DNA of 64,000 nt, taken from contig SMSO01000014.1 in assembly GCA_004764695.1 (NCBI GenBank), positions 5,818,029-5,882,028 of the forward strand, written 5' to 3'. Within the stretch, counting starts at the first letter, position 1. Each line of letters starts with the position of its first letter. Of this stretch, positions 1-8,300 are shown piece after piece. The notes under the pieces are model-generated. The model did no database searches. It had not been told where the DNA came from and was given only the letters and a program-made list of their open reading frames with translations. The DNA is from Schizochytrium sp. TIO01. Lineage: Eukaryota; Sar; Bigyra; Thraustochytrida; Thraustochytriidae. The translations under genes were made by a program, and so were the position numbers.

Positions 1-502
1 GCATTCATGCTGGACGTTCGAGAAGCGCATAGAGAACCATTCAAGGTAGAGTAGGTGTAGTAGACTTAATATATTCGTATTGTTGCGAAACAGCTGTCTT
101 GAGGGACCCATAGTTCCCACGGGTTATAACTTTATAACTTAACACTCTTGATAATCACTTCACTAAGAAGGCATTTCTGGCATGCCTCTTGCCAAGATTT
201 GTTCCAATCCAGTTTAAACTCCATCTCGGGAATTGAACATTTTCGAATTTTCCAGCCAGATGACTCAGATAACATTTAAACAGACTTCAATACCTACCAG
301 TTTAATTTCCCCCAAGATGATTATAAAGCAACCGTTCAAATGATTGTAAAAGTAGCTGTGTTCAGAGTCTTGAGGTATAACGTCGTTGTTAGTATGCTCT
401 TCTCAGGAGTGGTAGGTGGTAGAATGTAAAAGGTAGAGGCGGGGGAGAAGTAAATTTTAATTTATAGAGAAAAAAAAAAATATGGGGAGAAAAAAATAAT
501 TT
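1..502. other. AT-rich non-coding flank
   Basis: No reading frame with recognisable protein character was seen. A run of A's lies near 470-495, just downstream of the minus-strand tRNA gene, where the T-run on the transcribed strand could act as a Pol III terminator. Confidence 0.4.
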
Positions 503-526
503 TGCGGTCTCCGCGGATCGAACGCA

Positions 527-559
<33 letters not shown>

Positions 560-575
560 CCTGAGCTAAGACCGC
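503..575 (-). tRNA. tRNA-Phe (anticodon GAA)
   Basis: Read on the minus strand this is a complete 73-nt cloverleaf. It has a 7-bp acceptor stem GCGGTCT/AGACCGC, a D arm GCTC...GAGC, a 5-bp anticodon stem TCAGA/TCTGA around loop CTGAAGA (anticodon GAA, phenylalanine), a 5-nt variable region AGGTC, a T stem CTGCG/CGCGG with loop TTCGATC, and discriminator A. The internal A and B boxes are intact and there is no intron. The gene lies about 120 bp from the right end of the Fanzor element copy 1. It was assigned from secondary structure by eye. Confidence 0.95.
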
Positions 576-694
576 ATGTTTAACATTAGATGTTTACAAA
601 AAGAGCAATTGAACATATATACCTACTCTAACAATATGGAATAAGCTATACAAATAAAATCGGTGGAAATATATAACCTCCAAATAGTACTAGT

Positions 695-830
695 GTCTCT
701 TAGATTTTAAACTACAAAATTTGCAAAACTTGCATTTCATAGAAGGAGCTAAGACTCCATCACGGACTAGTTAGACTAACCCGCGACTCAATGAAATGAT
801 TTTTTTTAAATCATGTCCTTGGATAGGTAG
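695..830 (-). ncRNA. Candidate omega/guide RNA and right end of Fanzor copy 1
   Basis: Immediately after the tnpB stop (806-808) lies the box TGAGTCGC (complement of 783-790), conserved in all four copies. It is followed by a perfect GTTAG-T-CTAAC hairpin (770-780) and a GGAG/CTCC hairpin (745-758), then AATGCA. Equivalent positions in the other copies carry different but still pairing stems. Known TnpB and Fanzor guide RNAs overlap the 3-prime end of the nuclease gene and the right end. The RNA boundaries given here are approximate and no transcription evidence exists. Confidence 0.5.
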
Positions 831-2257
831 CGTAAAAGGATGCCTCTTGCGGCATGGACATCACGGTCTGCTACATGGTTGCACTTGAGATTAGGGCATT
901 GGAAAACCTTGGATGCCCCGAGTTTATGGTGGAGGGTACCGCACTCATTGCATGTTTTTGAAGTGTAGCTCTCTTGGCAAAGAACAAGCTTGCACCACGG
1001 GAACATCTCAGCCTTATGAATGAGAGCCTGGCGGAACCCAAAATGGGACCAACGACACATCATTCGAACAGACTTCTTGGATATCCGTCGCTCCATCCTC
1101 CTGCTCATCTTAGAGGTTTCGAATTTAGGCAAGAGAATAACACGATAGTTTTCACAAAGCCAAAGCGCGAGCTTGCGGTGAATCTCAGTGATCTTGTTCT
1201 TGATCTTGAGTTGGGCGCGATAGAAGGCGCGCTTCAAGGGGGTGTTGAAATCGTATGCAGTTTTCTTTTTATTTTCTTGAGCTTTATCAATCCTGCTTTG
1301 GATCTTATCAACGCGGCGACAGAGATAGAATATGGTTCTAAAATCTTTCCCTGTGCCCCATTCAATGGCGCGGCCATCAGCATCATACATCGTCTGAAAC
1401 GAGCGAACACCTGGATCTAGAGCAATGACACTGTGGTGCGCCTTGGGTGCCTGGTCCATTGGACGCTTTTCTTCTTCTCGTAAGAAGCAGAAGTACACAT
1501 GCCCAAGGCGATTCATTTGCACACGCATGGCGTTCTTAATCTGACTGGGGAACTTTTCTTTGCGCGTACGAAACTCTTTTAGAAAGCTGGTGGTCTTTGA
1601 TTTCTCCGTATTCCAGATACGTGCGTTCACTTCGAAAATCTGTGATTCATCACGCTTGGTCCGAAACTTATAAAAAGATTGCTCATGAACTTTCTTTTGT
1701 ACAGCGAGTTCTTCGTTTTTGGCTCGTCCAGAGTTAAGAGCCTTGAAGAAATCCAGAATCCCGGAATCACGGATAGCCTGTGGGACCTCGAGAACCCATT
1801 CAGGAGCATCATGCCTTTCTTTAGATCGAACGGCTTTCTTTTCTCCATAGAGGGCACCATACGTTTGGGGATTCCCATCTTCATCTACTAAAACCTGCTT
1901 CGTCTTGGAATCCTTTTTGATGCACGCTTCTTGATGCAATTTGATGGCTTCTTCATCGCCCTTCGCCACGTCTCGGTGAAACGCAACGCCAGTATTGTAG
2001 GCTCTTCTAGTGACACCAAACCATTTAAGCAACTGTGTACGCTGATCTTTAGTAGGGTATACCCTGACCTTTTTGGCACGGACAAGGTCATATTCTTTCT
2101 TGATGGTCTTGCGCGCCTTCGTGCGAGCTCGCTTCTTCCTCGCTGCGTCGTCGCCGTCTATTTTGCGCTGCTCGTTTTCCGTGATGCGATGCCACAAAGA
2201 CGGTGATGATTCCGAGGAGGTCTTTGGTGAAGGTGTCTGCGTCTCCGGCATGTGCAT
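806..2257 (-). CDS. TnpB/Fanzor2-like RNA-guided nuclease
   Basis: This protein of about 483 residues carries the three RuvC acidic residues of TnpB/Fanzor nucleases: Asp in ALDPGVRSF (about 281), Glu in LLPKFETSK (about 380) and Asp in ADRDVHAARG (about 466). A zinc ribbon lies between the last two (CNEC about 436-439, then CPNLKC about 454-459). The N-terminal part has the TnpB opening KKVRVYPTKDQ...LLKWFGVTRRAYN. Two nearby ATGs (2257 and 2251) are plausible starts. The frame stays open upstream to 2746 but has no ATG at its far end. Known Fanzor2 proteins use an RNA from the gene's 3-prime side to guide DNA cleavage, so activity here is inferred. One oddity is that the second zinc pair is C-x4-C, whereas copy 3 retains C-x2-C. 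Confidence 0.88.
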   Translation of the reverse strand: MHMPETQTPSPKTSSESSPSLWHRITENEQRKIDGDDAARKKRARTKARKTIKKEYDLVRAKKVRVYPTKDQRTQLLKWFGVTRRAYNTGVAFHRDVAKGDEEAIKLHQEACIKKDSKTKQVLVDEDGNPQTYGALYGEKKAVRSKERHDAPEWVLEVPQAIRDSGILDFFKALNSGRAKNEELAVQKKVHEQSFYKFRTKRDESQIFEVNARIWNTEKSKTTSFLKEFRTRKEKFPSQIKNAMRVQMNRLGHVYFCFLREEEKRPMDQAPKAHHSVIALDPGVRSFQTMYDADGRAIEWGTGKDFRTIFYLCRRVDKIQSRIDKAQENKKKTAYDFNTPLKRAFYRAQLKIKNKITEIHRKLALWLCENYRVILLPKFETSKMSRRMERRISKKSVRMMCRWSHFGFRQALIHKAEMFPWCKLVLCQESYTSKTCNECGTLHHKLGASKVFQCPNLKCNHVADRDVHAARGILLRYLSKDMI

Positions 2258-2786
2258 CTTGGCCGTGTACCACGATTTTGACATTTTTTCTTTCGAAAAG
2301 GTGTTCCAGGAGGTCGACTGCGATTCGCGCAAGTCGGTCGCGGTGCATGACCACAACTTGGCCGATTCCGCCGCGGTCACAGGCGTCCAGTAGGGAGCAC
2401 AGGCCTTGGCGTTTGAAATTGACCCCGCTACCGATGTCTTTGTAGACGGCGGAAGCATCTGGGTAGGCGCGCTGGAGATCGCCAACCTGGCGTTCGAGGT
2501 CCTCCTTTTGCTTGGCCGAGGACACTCTGGCGTAGATAACGGTACATCCAGAGCTGCGTTGCTCGCGGCCGGTGGAACCGCAATCAAAGATGCGCTCAAC
2601 ATCGTCGCAGGCGTAGATGCGCTTGCCTCCGGGGAAGCGCGCGCAGCGCACGCGTCCGCCATCGGCCCAGCCCCGAAGGGCGCTTGCTGAGACCCCAAAC
2701 TTCCGGTGAAAGAACTTTGCTGGTTTGTATTCGAGGTTTGTTCCACTTGCAGTGTTTGGAGCTTGGCGGTTCCTTGGCCTCCCCAT
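2088..2786 (-). CDS. tnpA: IS607-family TnpA serine recombinase
   Basis: This 232-residue protein has the IS607 transposase layout: an N-terminal MerR-like helix-turn-helix (about residues 20-67) followed by a resolvase catalytic domain. The nucleophile is Ser89 in YARVSS, followed by KQKEDLERQ. Further family landmarks are DIGSGVNFKR (about 117-126), the arginine motif HRDRLAR (about 148-154) and, near the end, DLLGIITVF with a GKR tail. The start is the ATG at 2786, the first in frame, and it is preserved in copy 2. Serine transposases of this family cut and join DNA at a dinucleotide core through a 5-prime phosphoserine intermediate. The 3-prime end overlaps tnpB by about 170 nt in another frame, a typical IS607 arrangement. 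It is bacterial-type in origin but sits among eukaryotic genes. Confidence 0.9.
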   Translation of the reverse strand: MGRPRNRQAPNTASGTNLEYKPAKFFHRKFGVSASALRGWADGGRVRCARFPGGKRIYACDDVERIFDCGSTGREQRSSGCTVIYARVSSAKQKEDLERQVGDLQRAYPDASAVYKDIGSGVNFKRQGLCSLLDACDRGGIGQVVVMHRDRLARIAVDLLEHLFERKNVKIVVHGQDAHAGDADTFTKDLLGIITVFVASHHGKRAAQNRRRRRSEEEASSHEGAQDHQERI

Positions 2787-2957
2787 TTTCTTACCTAACT
2801 ACTCCACTTCTTATTAAAGATCTAACTAAGTATAATATATGATTAATATGAAACAAGCACATCGAAATATAAGTTATCGAAATTTTAACGGTTTTTGTCA
2901 TACTGCTCCAAATAAATGATATAGAAGTCTGCTAAGACATGGAGACTGGGTAAGAAA

Positions 2958-3430
2958 ATGGCACGGCCAAGGAACCACCAAGGTCCAAACGCTACAAGTG
3001 AAGCAAACTTTCAATAGAATCCAGGAGAGTACCTCAACCAGAAGTTTGACGTATCGGTAAGTGCGAGACAAGTGCATGTATGCAAATGACGATGTTGAGT
3101 GCATCTGTCGCTGCAGTTCCGGTGGCCGCGAGCAATGCAGCTCTGACTGTACCAGTATCTCCCCGAGTGTCCTTTGCCAACCAATATAGAATCTCAAACG
3201 CGAGACTTTTGGTCTCCAGCGTGTTGTCGACAAAGACATTGGTAGCGGGGTCAACCTCAAAAGGCCGGGATTGCGTGCCTTACTGGATGCCTGTGACGAA
3301 GTCAGCCAGTTTGTCGACCAAGTTGCGCAAGTCGCCGTTGACATCCACATCTCAAAAGAAAAAGAAGAAGAACTCGTGATACACCACCAAGATGCACATG
3401 CCGGAGACTCTGACACCTTCTTGGCATCGT
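2958..3430 (+). pseudogene. tnpA remnant of copy 2
   Basis: The start MARPRNHQGPNA matches the beginning of copy 1 TnpA, but a TAG stop falls at codon 20 (3015). Further on, fragments of the recombinase domain (SSKRP-like and LRALLDACD segments around 3200-3300) appear in more than one frame. The helix-turn-helix and catalytic serine regions are disrupted, so no active recombinase is expected. The end coordinate is approximate because the remnant runs into the tnpB overlap. Confidence 0.75.
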
Positions 3431-4202
3431 CACTGTCTTTGTGGTCTCGCATCACGGATAACGAGCAGCGCACAATAGACAGCGCCAACTTAGCGAGGAA
3501 GAAGAGGGCACGTGCGAAGAAAGAGTATAATCTATTTTGTGCTGGGGATATTCGTGTCTATCCAACGAAAGACAGGCCCTTTCAAGTTAAAGAATGGTTT
3601 GACGTTACCAGAAGAGCTTACAACATTGGCGTTGCCTTCATTATGACTTGTCCAAAGGTAAAGACGAAGTGTGGCCCTTCATCAGGATGCATGCATCAGA
3701 AAGTCCTAAAACGAAGGAAGCCCTGAAGACGAAACAGGCAACCCTAAAATGTTCGCTATAACTACAGAGTAAGACGTGCATACATACGCGTTATCCTCAA
3801 TACCAAGAGCAAAACCGAGGTTCGCCACAAACTTGTACTTTGGCTCTATGAATATGACCGTGTTATCCATTTGCCTGAATTTGAAACCTCCCAAATTGTT
3901 AATAAATTAACAGGATGAACTAAAATAAAGAGGTTTCGAATAATGTGACGCTGGGTCACTTTATATTCCGCCAAGCGTTCATTCACAAAGGCGAGCTTTT
4001 CCCCTAGTGTAAGCTTGTTATTTGCCGAAAGGCTTACACTTTCTAAAAACATGCAATGAATCTGGTGCCATCCATGGAAAACCTCGGAATCCAAAGGTTT
4101 CAAATGCCTCAAATGCAAACACATAACCAATAGCGATATCCACGCCGTCGAAGCCATCCTTTTGCGCTACATATACAAAGAAATTATTTTAAAATGTCTT
4201 TG
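3388..4202 (+). pseudogene. tnpB/Fanzor2 remnant of copy 2
   Basis: The N-terminal part is readable (SLWSRITDNEQRTID, then AKKEYNL, VYPTKD and WFDVTRRAYNIGVAF) up to a frameshift near 3640. After an internal deletion around 3760-3790 the C-terminal part resumes with HKLVLWLYEYDRVIHLPEFE (3820-3880), more stops, and finally KCLKCKH and DIHAVEAILLRYI before 4202. The first RuvC aspartate region is absent, so the nuclease is dead. In this copy one continuous frame (3271-3726) runs from tnpA-derived into tnpB-derived sequence, the result of a frameshift. Confidence 0.8.
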
Positions 4203-4521
4203 AGTCGCAGTTTAGATTATTAACCTGCAATTGGGCCTTAAGCCCACGTCACCGTAGGAAATGCAGTTTTTATAGGTAAAGACGAAGTGTTCTTGATCCC
4301 TACTTGGGCTCAGAGATGATTCAACGCTTTTAAAAAGGAAGATACTAGAAACTTGAGAACGATCAATAAATTATTAAGGACTATCAGAGCATATCTGAGC
4401 GTACCTGTGAGGATACAGCACAGCAATGGTTGGGCATGACAGATTGAAGGTTTAACTTTGCGATTCTACTACTACTACAACACTGAAATTTGTCTCAAAG
4501 AACATTCCGCTGAAGGTCGTC

Positions 4522-6030
4522 CTAAACCTGTGCAAGATCACGATGTGTTCGGGATCCTGAGTGGTTTGCGGATGGTCCGGCTGAAGAATTTGAAGGTAAA
4601 ACAATGGGTGGAGCATTGTGTACATTACTTGCTTCTTCACCTGTTTGGTCGGGATGTTCTCTGCCCGGGTTGTGGCGAAATGAGGTTGCAAAGCTAGCAA
4701 CCTCGTAATCGTGGTTTGCGGAGTAGTGGGACGGGGCTGATGTCGCAGATGAAGCTGACGATGACGACCTAGAAGTTAGGTTCTGCGCATGAGATGGGAC
4801 AGCTTCAGCTATAATAGGGCTTGTAGTGGACTGAATGGAAGTGAGTTCTGTAGCTCTTTCGTCACTACGCATACCACTAGGGATAGAGGAGCCAGCTCCA
4901 GAAGTAGAGCTGGCATCACCAGCTGCAACAGGAGCTTCTCCCGGAGAGGCATTCTCATAGAATCGAATAATGGGAATTTCTTGCATACACATTGGGCAAT
5001 GCAAAGACCGTTCAAGCCATGCGTCAATGCAGTGGACATGGAAGTAATGTTTGCACTGTAGTACCTTAACTGAGGCGCGGTCGCGGAGTTCGTCTTGGCA
5101 AATCACGCAAAGGTCCGCATCTGCGTCCTCCGCAAAAGGGGACACAACAGCTCCGTTTGCTGCATAGTTAGCTTGGGGTACAGGGAGGGGCGTCGAAGAG
5201 GCTGCGGCAGCAGCTGCAGCTGGTGGGAGAGGTGGGCGGGGATGGGCGCTTGCACTTGGTTCACACAACTCCACACTTGGGGAAAGGGTTGTTGTGGAGG
5301 TAACAGGAAAGGACTCGGGGGGGATACCTTTTTGATACATACGCACAGGAATGCTTTCGATTGTCATTTTTGTGTTGAGGCTCTCCGTTAATGAAGCCGC
5401 AAAATCTGCAGCAGAACGAGACTGATTCTGCTGTTGTTGGATGAATTCAAGGCTGAAGGCATTCCCGCTGAACATGTGAGGGCGTGCATCATCATGGCGC
5501 ACCACGAGATGTTTATGGACAAGCTCTCTCCCATACAACGCACCAATCACCTGAATAAAAGCTAAGAAAGTCTCCATACCTATTGCTGTGATAACCACTA
5601 AATATACGTCTTGTGTGGACTCAGTTTCGCCATGTACTTCTTCGCCATTTCGCACATCAATGACCATTTTTGTTTGCACCAAGACATTCGCAACATAAAG
5701 ACAAAGTGAGGCAAGGCAGCAAAAATAAAAGCACGAGAGTGTGTCCTTATTCATGCGAGCTGCACCAACAAGACCACAATAGGCGACACCAAGCGAGAAT
5801 GGAATTGTGAATGAAGAATCAGAGACGTTCCATACAGTGACAGTCAGCACGAAGCGTACACAGTAGGTAATCAGCATAACAATGCACAATAGCTTAATCC
5901 TCCTGCGCAAAGAATTGCGCCTTGCCAGTCGTTCGGCCCTTGACGTCTGTGCATCCCGCGACTCATCTATCTCCGACCGAATGTTGGACCCAGCGCGGCT
6001 TAAGTTTGGTTCAATTTGCACAAATACCAT
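4522..6030 (-). CDS. Polytopic membrane RING-H2 E3 ubiquitin ligase
   Basis: The ATG at 6030 gives 502 residues; the open frame continues upstream only to a GTG. Four hydrophobic segments (about residues 45-67, 74-92, 98-119 and 142-167) make a membrane domain. A Q/S-rich and proline/alanine-rich linker follows, then a RING-H2 finger (about 308-348) with CVICQDEL, CKHYFHVHC and HCPMC, which contains all eight zinc ligands. The Ser-rich tail after the finger looks disordered. RING-H2 proteins of this shape recruit an E2 and ubiquitinate substrates at a membrane, often in the secretory pathway. Substrate and compartment cannot be told from sequence. A 5-prime non-coding exon upstream of 6030 is possible. 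Confidence 0.85.
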   Translation of the reverse strand: MVFVQIEPNLSRAGSNIRSEIDESRDAQTSRAERLARRNSLRRRIKLLCIVMLITYCVRFVLTVTVWNVSDSSFTIPFSLGVAYCGLVGAARMNKDTLSCFYFCCLASLCLYVANVLVQTKMVIDVRNGEEVHGETESTQDVYLVVITAIGMETFLAFIQVIGALYGRELVHKHLVVRHDDARPHMFSGNAFSLEFIQQQQNQSRSAADFAASLTESLNTKMTIESIPVRMYQKGIPPESFPVTSTTTLSPSVELCEPSASAHPRPPLPPAAAAAAASSTPLPVPQANYAANGAVVSPFAEDADADLCVICQDELRDRASVKVLQCKHYFHVHCIDAWLERSLHCPMCMQEIPIIRFYENASPGEAPVAAGDASSTSGAGSSIPSGMRSDERATELTSIQSTTSPIIAEAVPSHAQNLTSRSSSSASSATSAPSHYSANHDYEVASFATSFRHNPGREHPDQTGEEASNVHNAPPIVLPSNSSAGPSANHSGSRTHRDLAQV

Positions 6031-8300
6031 CGTGTGTTCAACGTTGATAAACCTCTTCTGGATTTGCTGACAATTTCCTCTAGCACGTGAGTTAGCACGT
6101 AACTTTTGCACACGATACTCGGGAAACCAGCGATGACTGAAGTTTCTGCAACCAAATGTGTATCCGATATGATATATGTATAATAGACTAAAACAAAACT
6201 CGAGCAAAGAACCTCCTCGAAAAGCACAAAGAACAGATAAACGAGGGCCTAGCTTCACCAGTTGCCTGAGCTTTCTCAGCTATCACAAAAAAGAGAAAAG
6301 GCTTGCGCTTCGACAATCCGGGTCTCAGGATAAAAGCAAACCTTTGTTTCTGTTCAGAGAGTGAAATCTTAGCGCGTACCCAAGAAGCACTTGAGCAGAT
6401 ATGAAAGCCGGCGGCCAAGTAGTCCCGATCTGTGTATTCTCCAGGGTGGAGAGATGACCTTGCTTCGCTAAAGACAGGCCAGTATGCCGTGCCACACGTC
6501 TCCGATGTGTGTGTCTGATCCTTCAAGAGTTAGTCCCGCGCTTGTGACGCCCTGACGGACTCGCTCGCAGCCGGCACTTCTCTCCGAGTGAGTTTGGACT
6601 TTGATTGCTCGCGCCGCAATGTCCAAAAACCCGATGGTGTCTCAAACTTACACTGCATTTAGGACGAAAATGAACTTAATTACAATGGTGAACTATATGA
6701 TCAGGAATAAAATACATCTGTACTTTACACTAGCACTATCATAGTCTTTCTTTTCTTCTCTCTAACGAAATTCTAATAGGTACTACTAATATTTGCATAG
6801 TATATAAGCTCTTTGGTTTTAATTTATTTCTTCCACGTCCGCGCGGGCTTTGCAGAGAGAATTCATTTCCGGGCCTGACTCTCCCCTTCTACAAGTCACT
6901 GTTTCTCACCACTTCAGGTTCGTCGGCAAGCAAAACATTGTTGAATGACTGCTCTGTCTGGAGAATTACGAGTGCTGTGTGGTTGTGACCTTTAGTTATT
7001 GTACATGGCAAATCCCGATGTTCCAGGTAGGCATCAGTGGGTACCATCTTCATAGAAGAAGCTACCTAGTCTTAACCTTTCGGTAGATATTTATGACGAT
7101 GGTGCCAATTGTTTTAGTGCAGCAAAGGTGAACGATTGTAGTTCTCTATCGTCGAGCGACATCTGGGCACTTGTGCTAGAGATCTACAGGGATGCTGGTG
7201 TGTGGAAGGCTTGCCTGGATGAACCCTTTGATGGCGAGATAAGCTGATAGGCTTGATATGCTCGGGTTCTGGGGACAGCTGAAACAACGAACAAGATGTT
7301 ATCAACATAGGCCTATATGAAGTTCTTCAAGAAGAAGACTAAACAATAAAATGTATCTCAAATGCAAAGCAAAGTGAATTGCAGCAAGCAATGTGGAGGT
7401 GATTTTCAGTATTTTTAGAACGTTCGACTCTCCCCCCTTTCAAAAAAAATATCCTCTTCTCCTATTTGTAATATTTCTACACTACAACAGAGTGGATTTG
7501 TAACAGGTCACATTCACGTTGTTGATCACCTTGGGCTCAACTATCAGTCCTATGATTTGTCTTTGCAGAAAGTGAACAATTAAAATAGGAAATGGTCCTA
7601 ATTTCAAAAGACTTCCGGCCTTTGGACTTTGCGGCACGTATGCTGAATGACGAATTTGGTCAGCTACAAGTTGATCATGAGGATGAAGGCAAGAGGCTTG
7701 TGGAAGGGTTGAGAACTTTAAAAGTTAGCGATCTGCTGCTCTTGGGCTTCAAGCCCAAGGTAGGCAGATTCATGTTTAAACTAGAAGACTAAGACAGACT
7801 TGATCTTTCAATTGAAGAGGTTAGCTTAGCTTGCTACTTCAACTATCCATTCAGATTTCACCATACTTTGTTCTGGTCAATGTATATGTACACTTTTACC
7901 TCCCGAGTTTTTTCACTTCACAACCACGTAACTGGATGTCTCGTTATGGCCCTATGTACGTCTTCAGCCTTTGAGGGCTTACAATGGAATGTCAAGAACT
8001 TCAACAATGACTTGTCTATCGATAGCTTGGATTAGAAATCTCAGCAAAACACTGATAAGTTCAAGTCAGGTTTGCCTTGTTGTTTCAGTATCAAAGACTG
8101 CACCTGCCAGGAGCTCCTGGTATATGTTTTGTGGCTTATTTGATAATTTAATTTGGGAAAGGCAGTACAAAATCGACGTTTGAAGAGCAAGTTCTGATGT
8201 TATGTGCTGGGTTTAAATTGTTAGGTTTCGTTGAACATTCTATCAATTGCCACTGGTAGTGTGGCTGATTCTCTTCATCATACAGCGGCGCAATAGAGCT
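6031..8300. other. Mostly non-coding interval with one possible small exon
   Basis: The first part is the 5-prime flank of the RING gene. A 66-codon ATG frame at 7592-7792 (begins MVLISKDFRPLDFAARML) ends at a KPK codon triplet followed by GTAGGC, which could be a splice donor. A second short coding-like stretch follows an acceptor-like TTCAG near 7966. The phases do not join cleanly, so no gene is called. Nothing else is recognised. Confidence 0.3.

Larger units (their letters stand above)
695..2850 (-). mobile_element. IS607-type Fanzor2 transposon, copy 1 (apparently intact)
   Basis: The element of about 2.15 kb encodes a serine recombinase (tnpA) and an overlapping TnpB/Fanzor2 nuclease, both on the minus strand. 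Boundaries come from comparing the four copies in this window. The left end, upstream of tnpA, shares a segment containing TCTTTAATAAGAAGT with copy 4. The right end runs past tnpB through the box TGAGTCGC (reverse strand, 783-790), two hairpins, and an AATGCA...TTTGCAAATTTT segment to about CTAAG near 700. IS607 elements lack terminal inverted repeats and target duplications, and none is visible here. No in-frame stop interrupts either gene. This is the only copy of the four that could encode a complete transposition system. Confidence 0.85.
2905..4290 (+). mobile_element. IS607-type Fanzor2 transposon, copy 2 (decayed)
   Basis: This is a second copy of the same family in the opposite orientation, with its left end facing that of copy 1 only about 55 bp away. 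It keeps GTAAGAAAATGG at the tnpA start, the tnpA::tnpB overlap region, the tnpB 3-prime end, TGAGTCGC (4201-4208), a TGGGC/GCCCA hairpin (4232-4246) and GGAAATGCA. Both genes contain stops and frameshifts, and about 0.65 kb of the middle of tnpB is missing. At about 1.39 kb it is shorter than copy 1. Confidence 0.85.

Noticed and set aside
974-1420. Plus-strand 148-codon frame
   Set aside because: Antisense to the Fanzor2 nuclease gene.
3656-4290. 17-nt exact repeat AGGTAAAGACGAAGTGT at 3656 and 4274 within copy 2
   Set aside because: First suspected to mark insertion into another tnpB. The downstream occurrence aligns with the right-end segments of copies 3 and 4 (TTAATTCCTCAGTGC, TTAAATACTAAGTGT), so it is more likely chance similarity.
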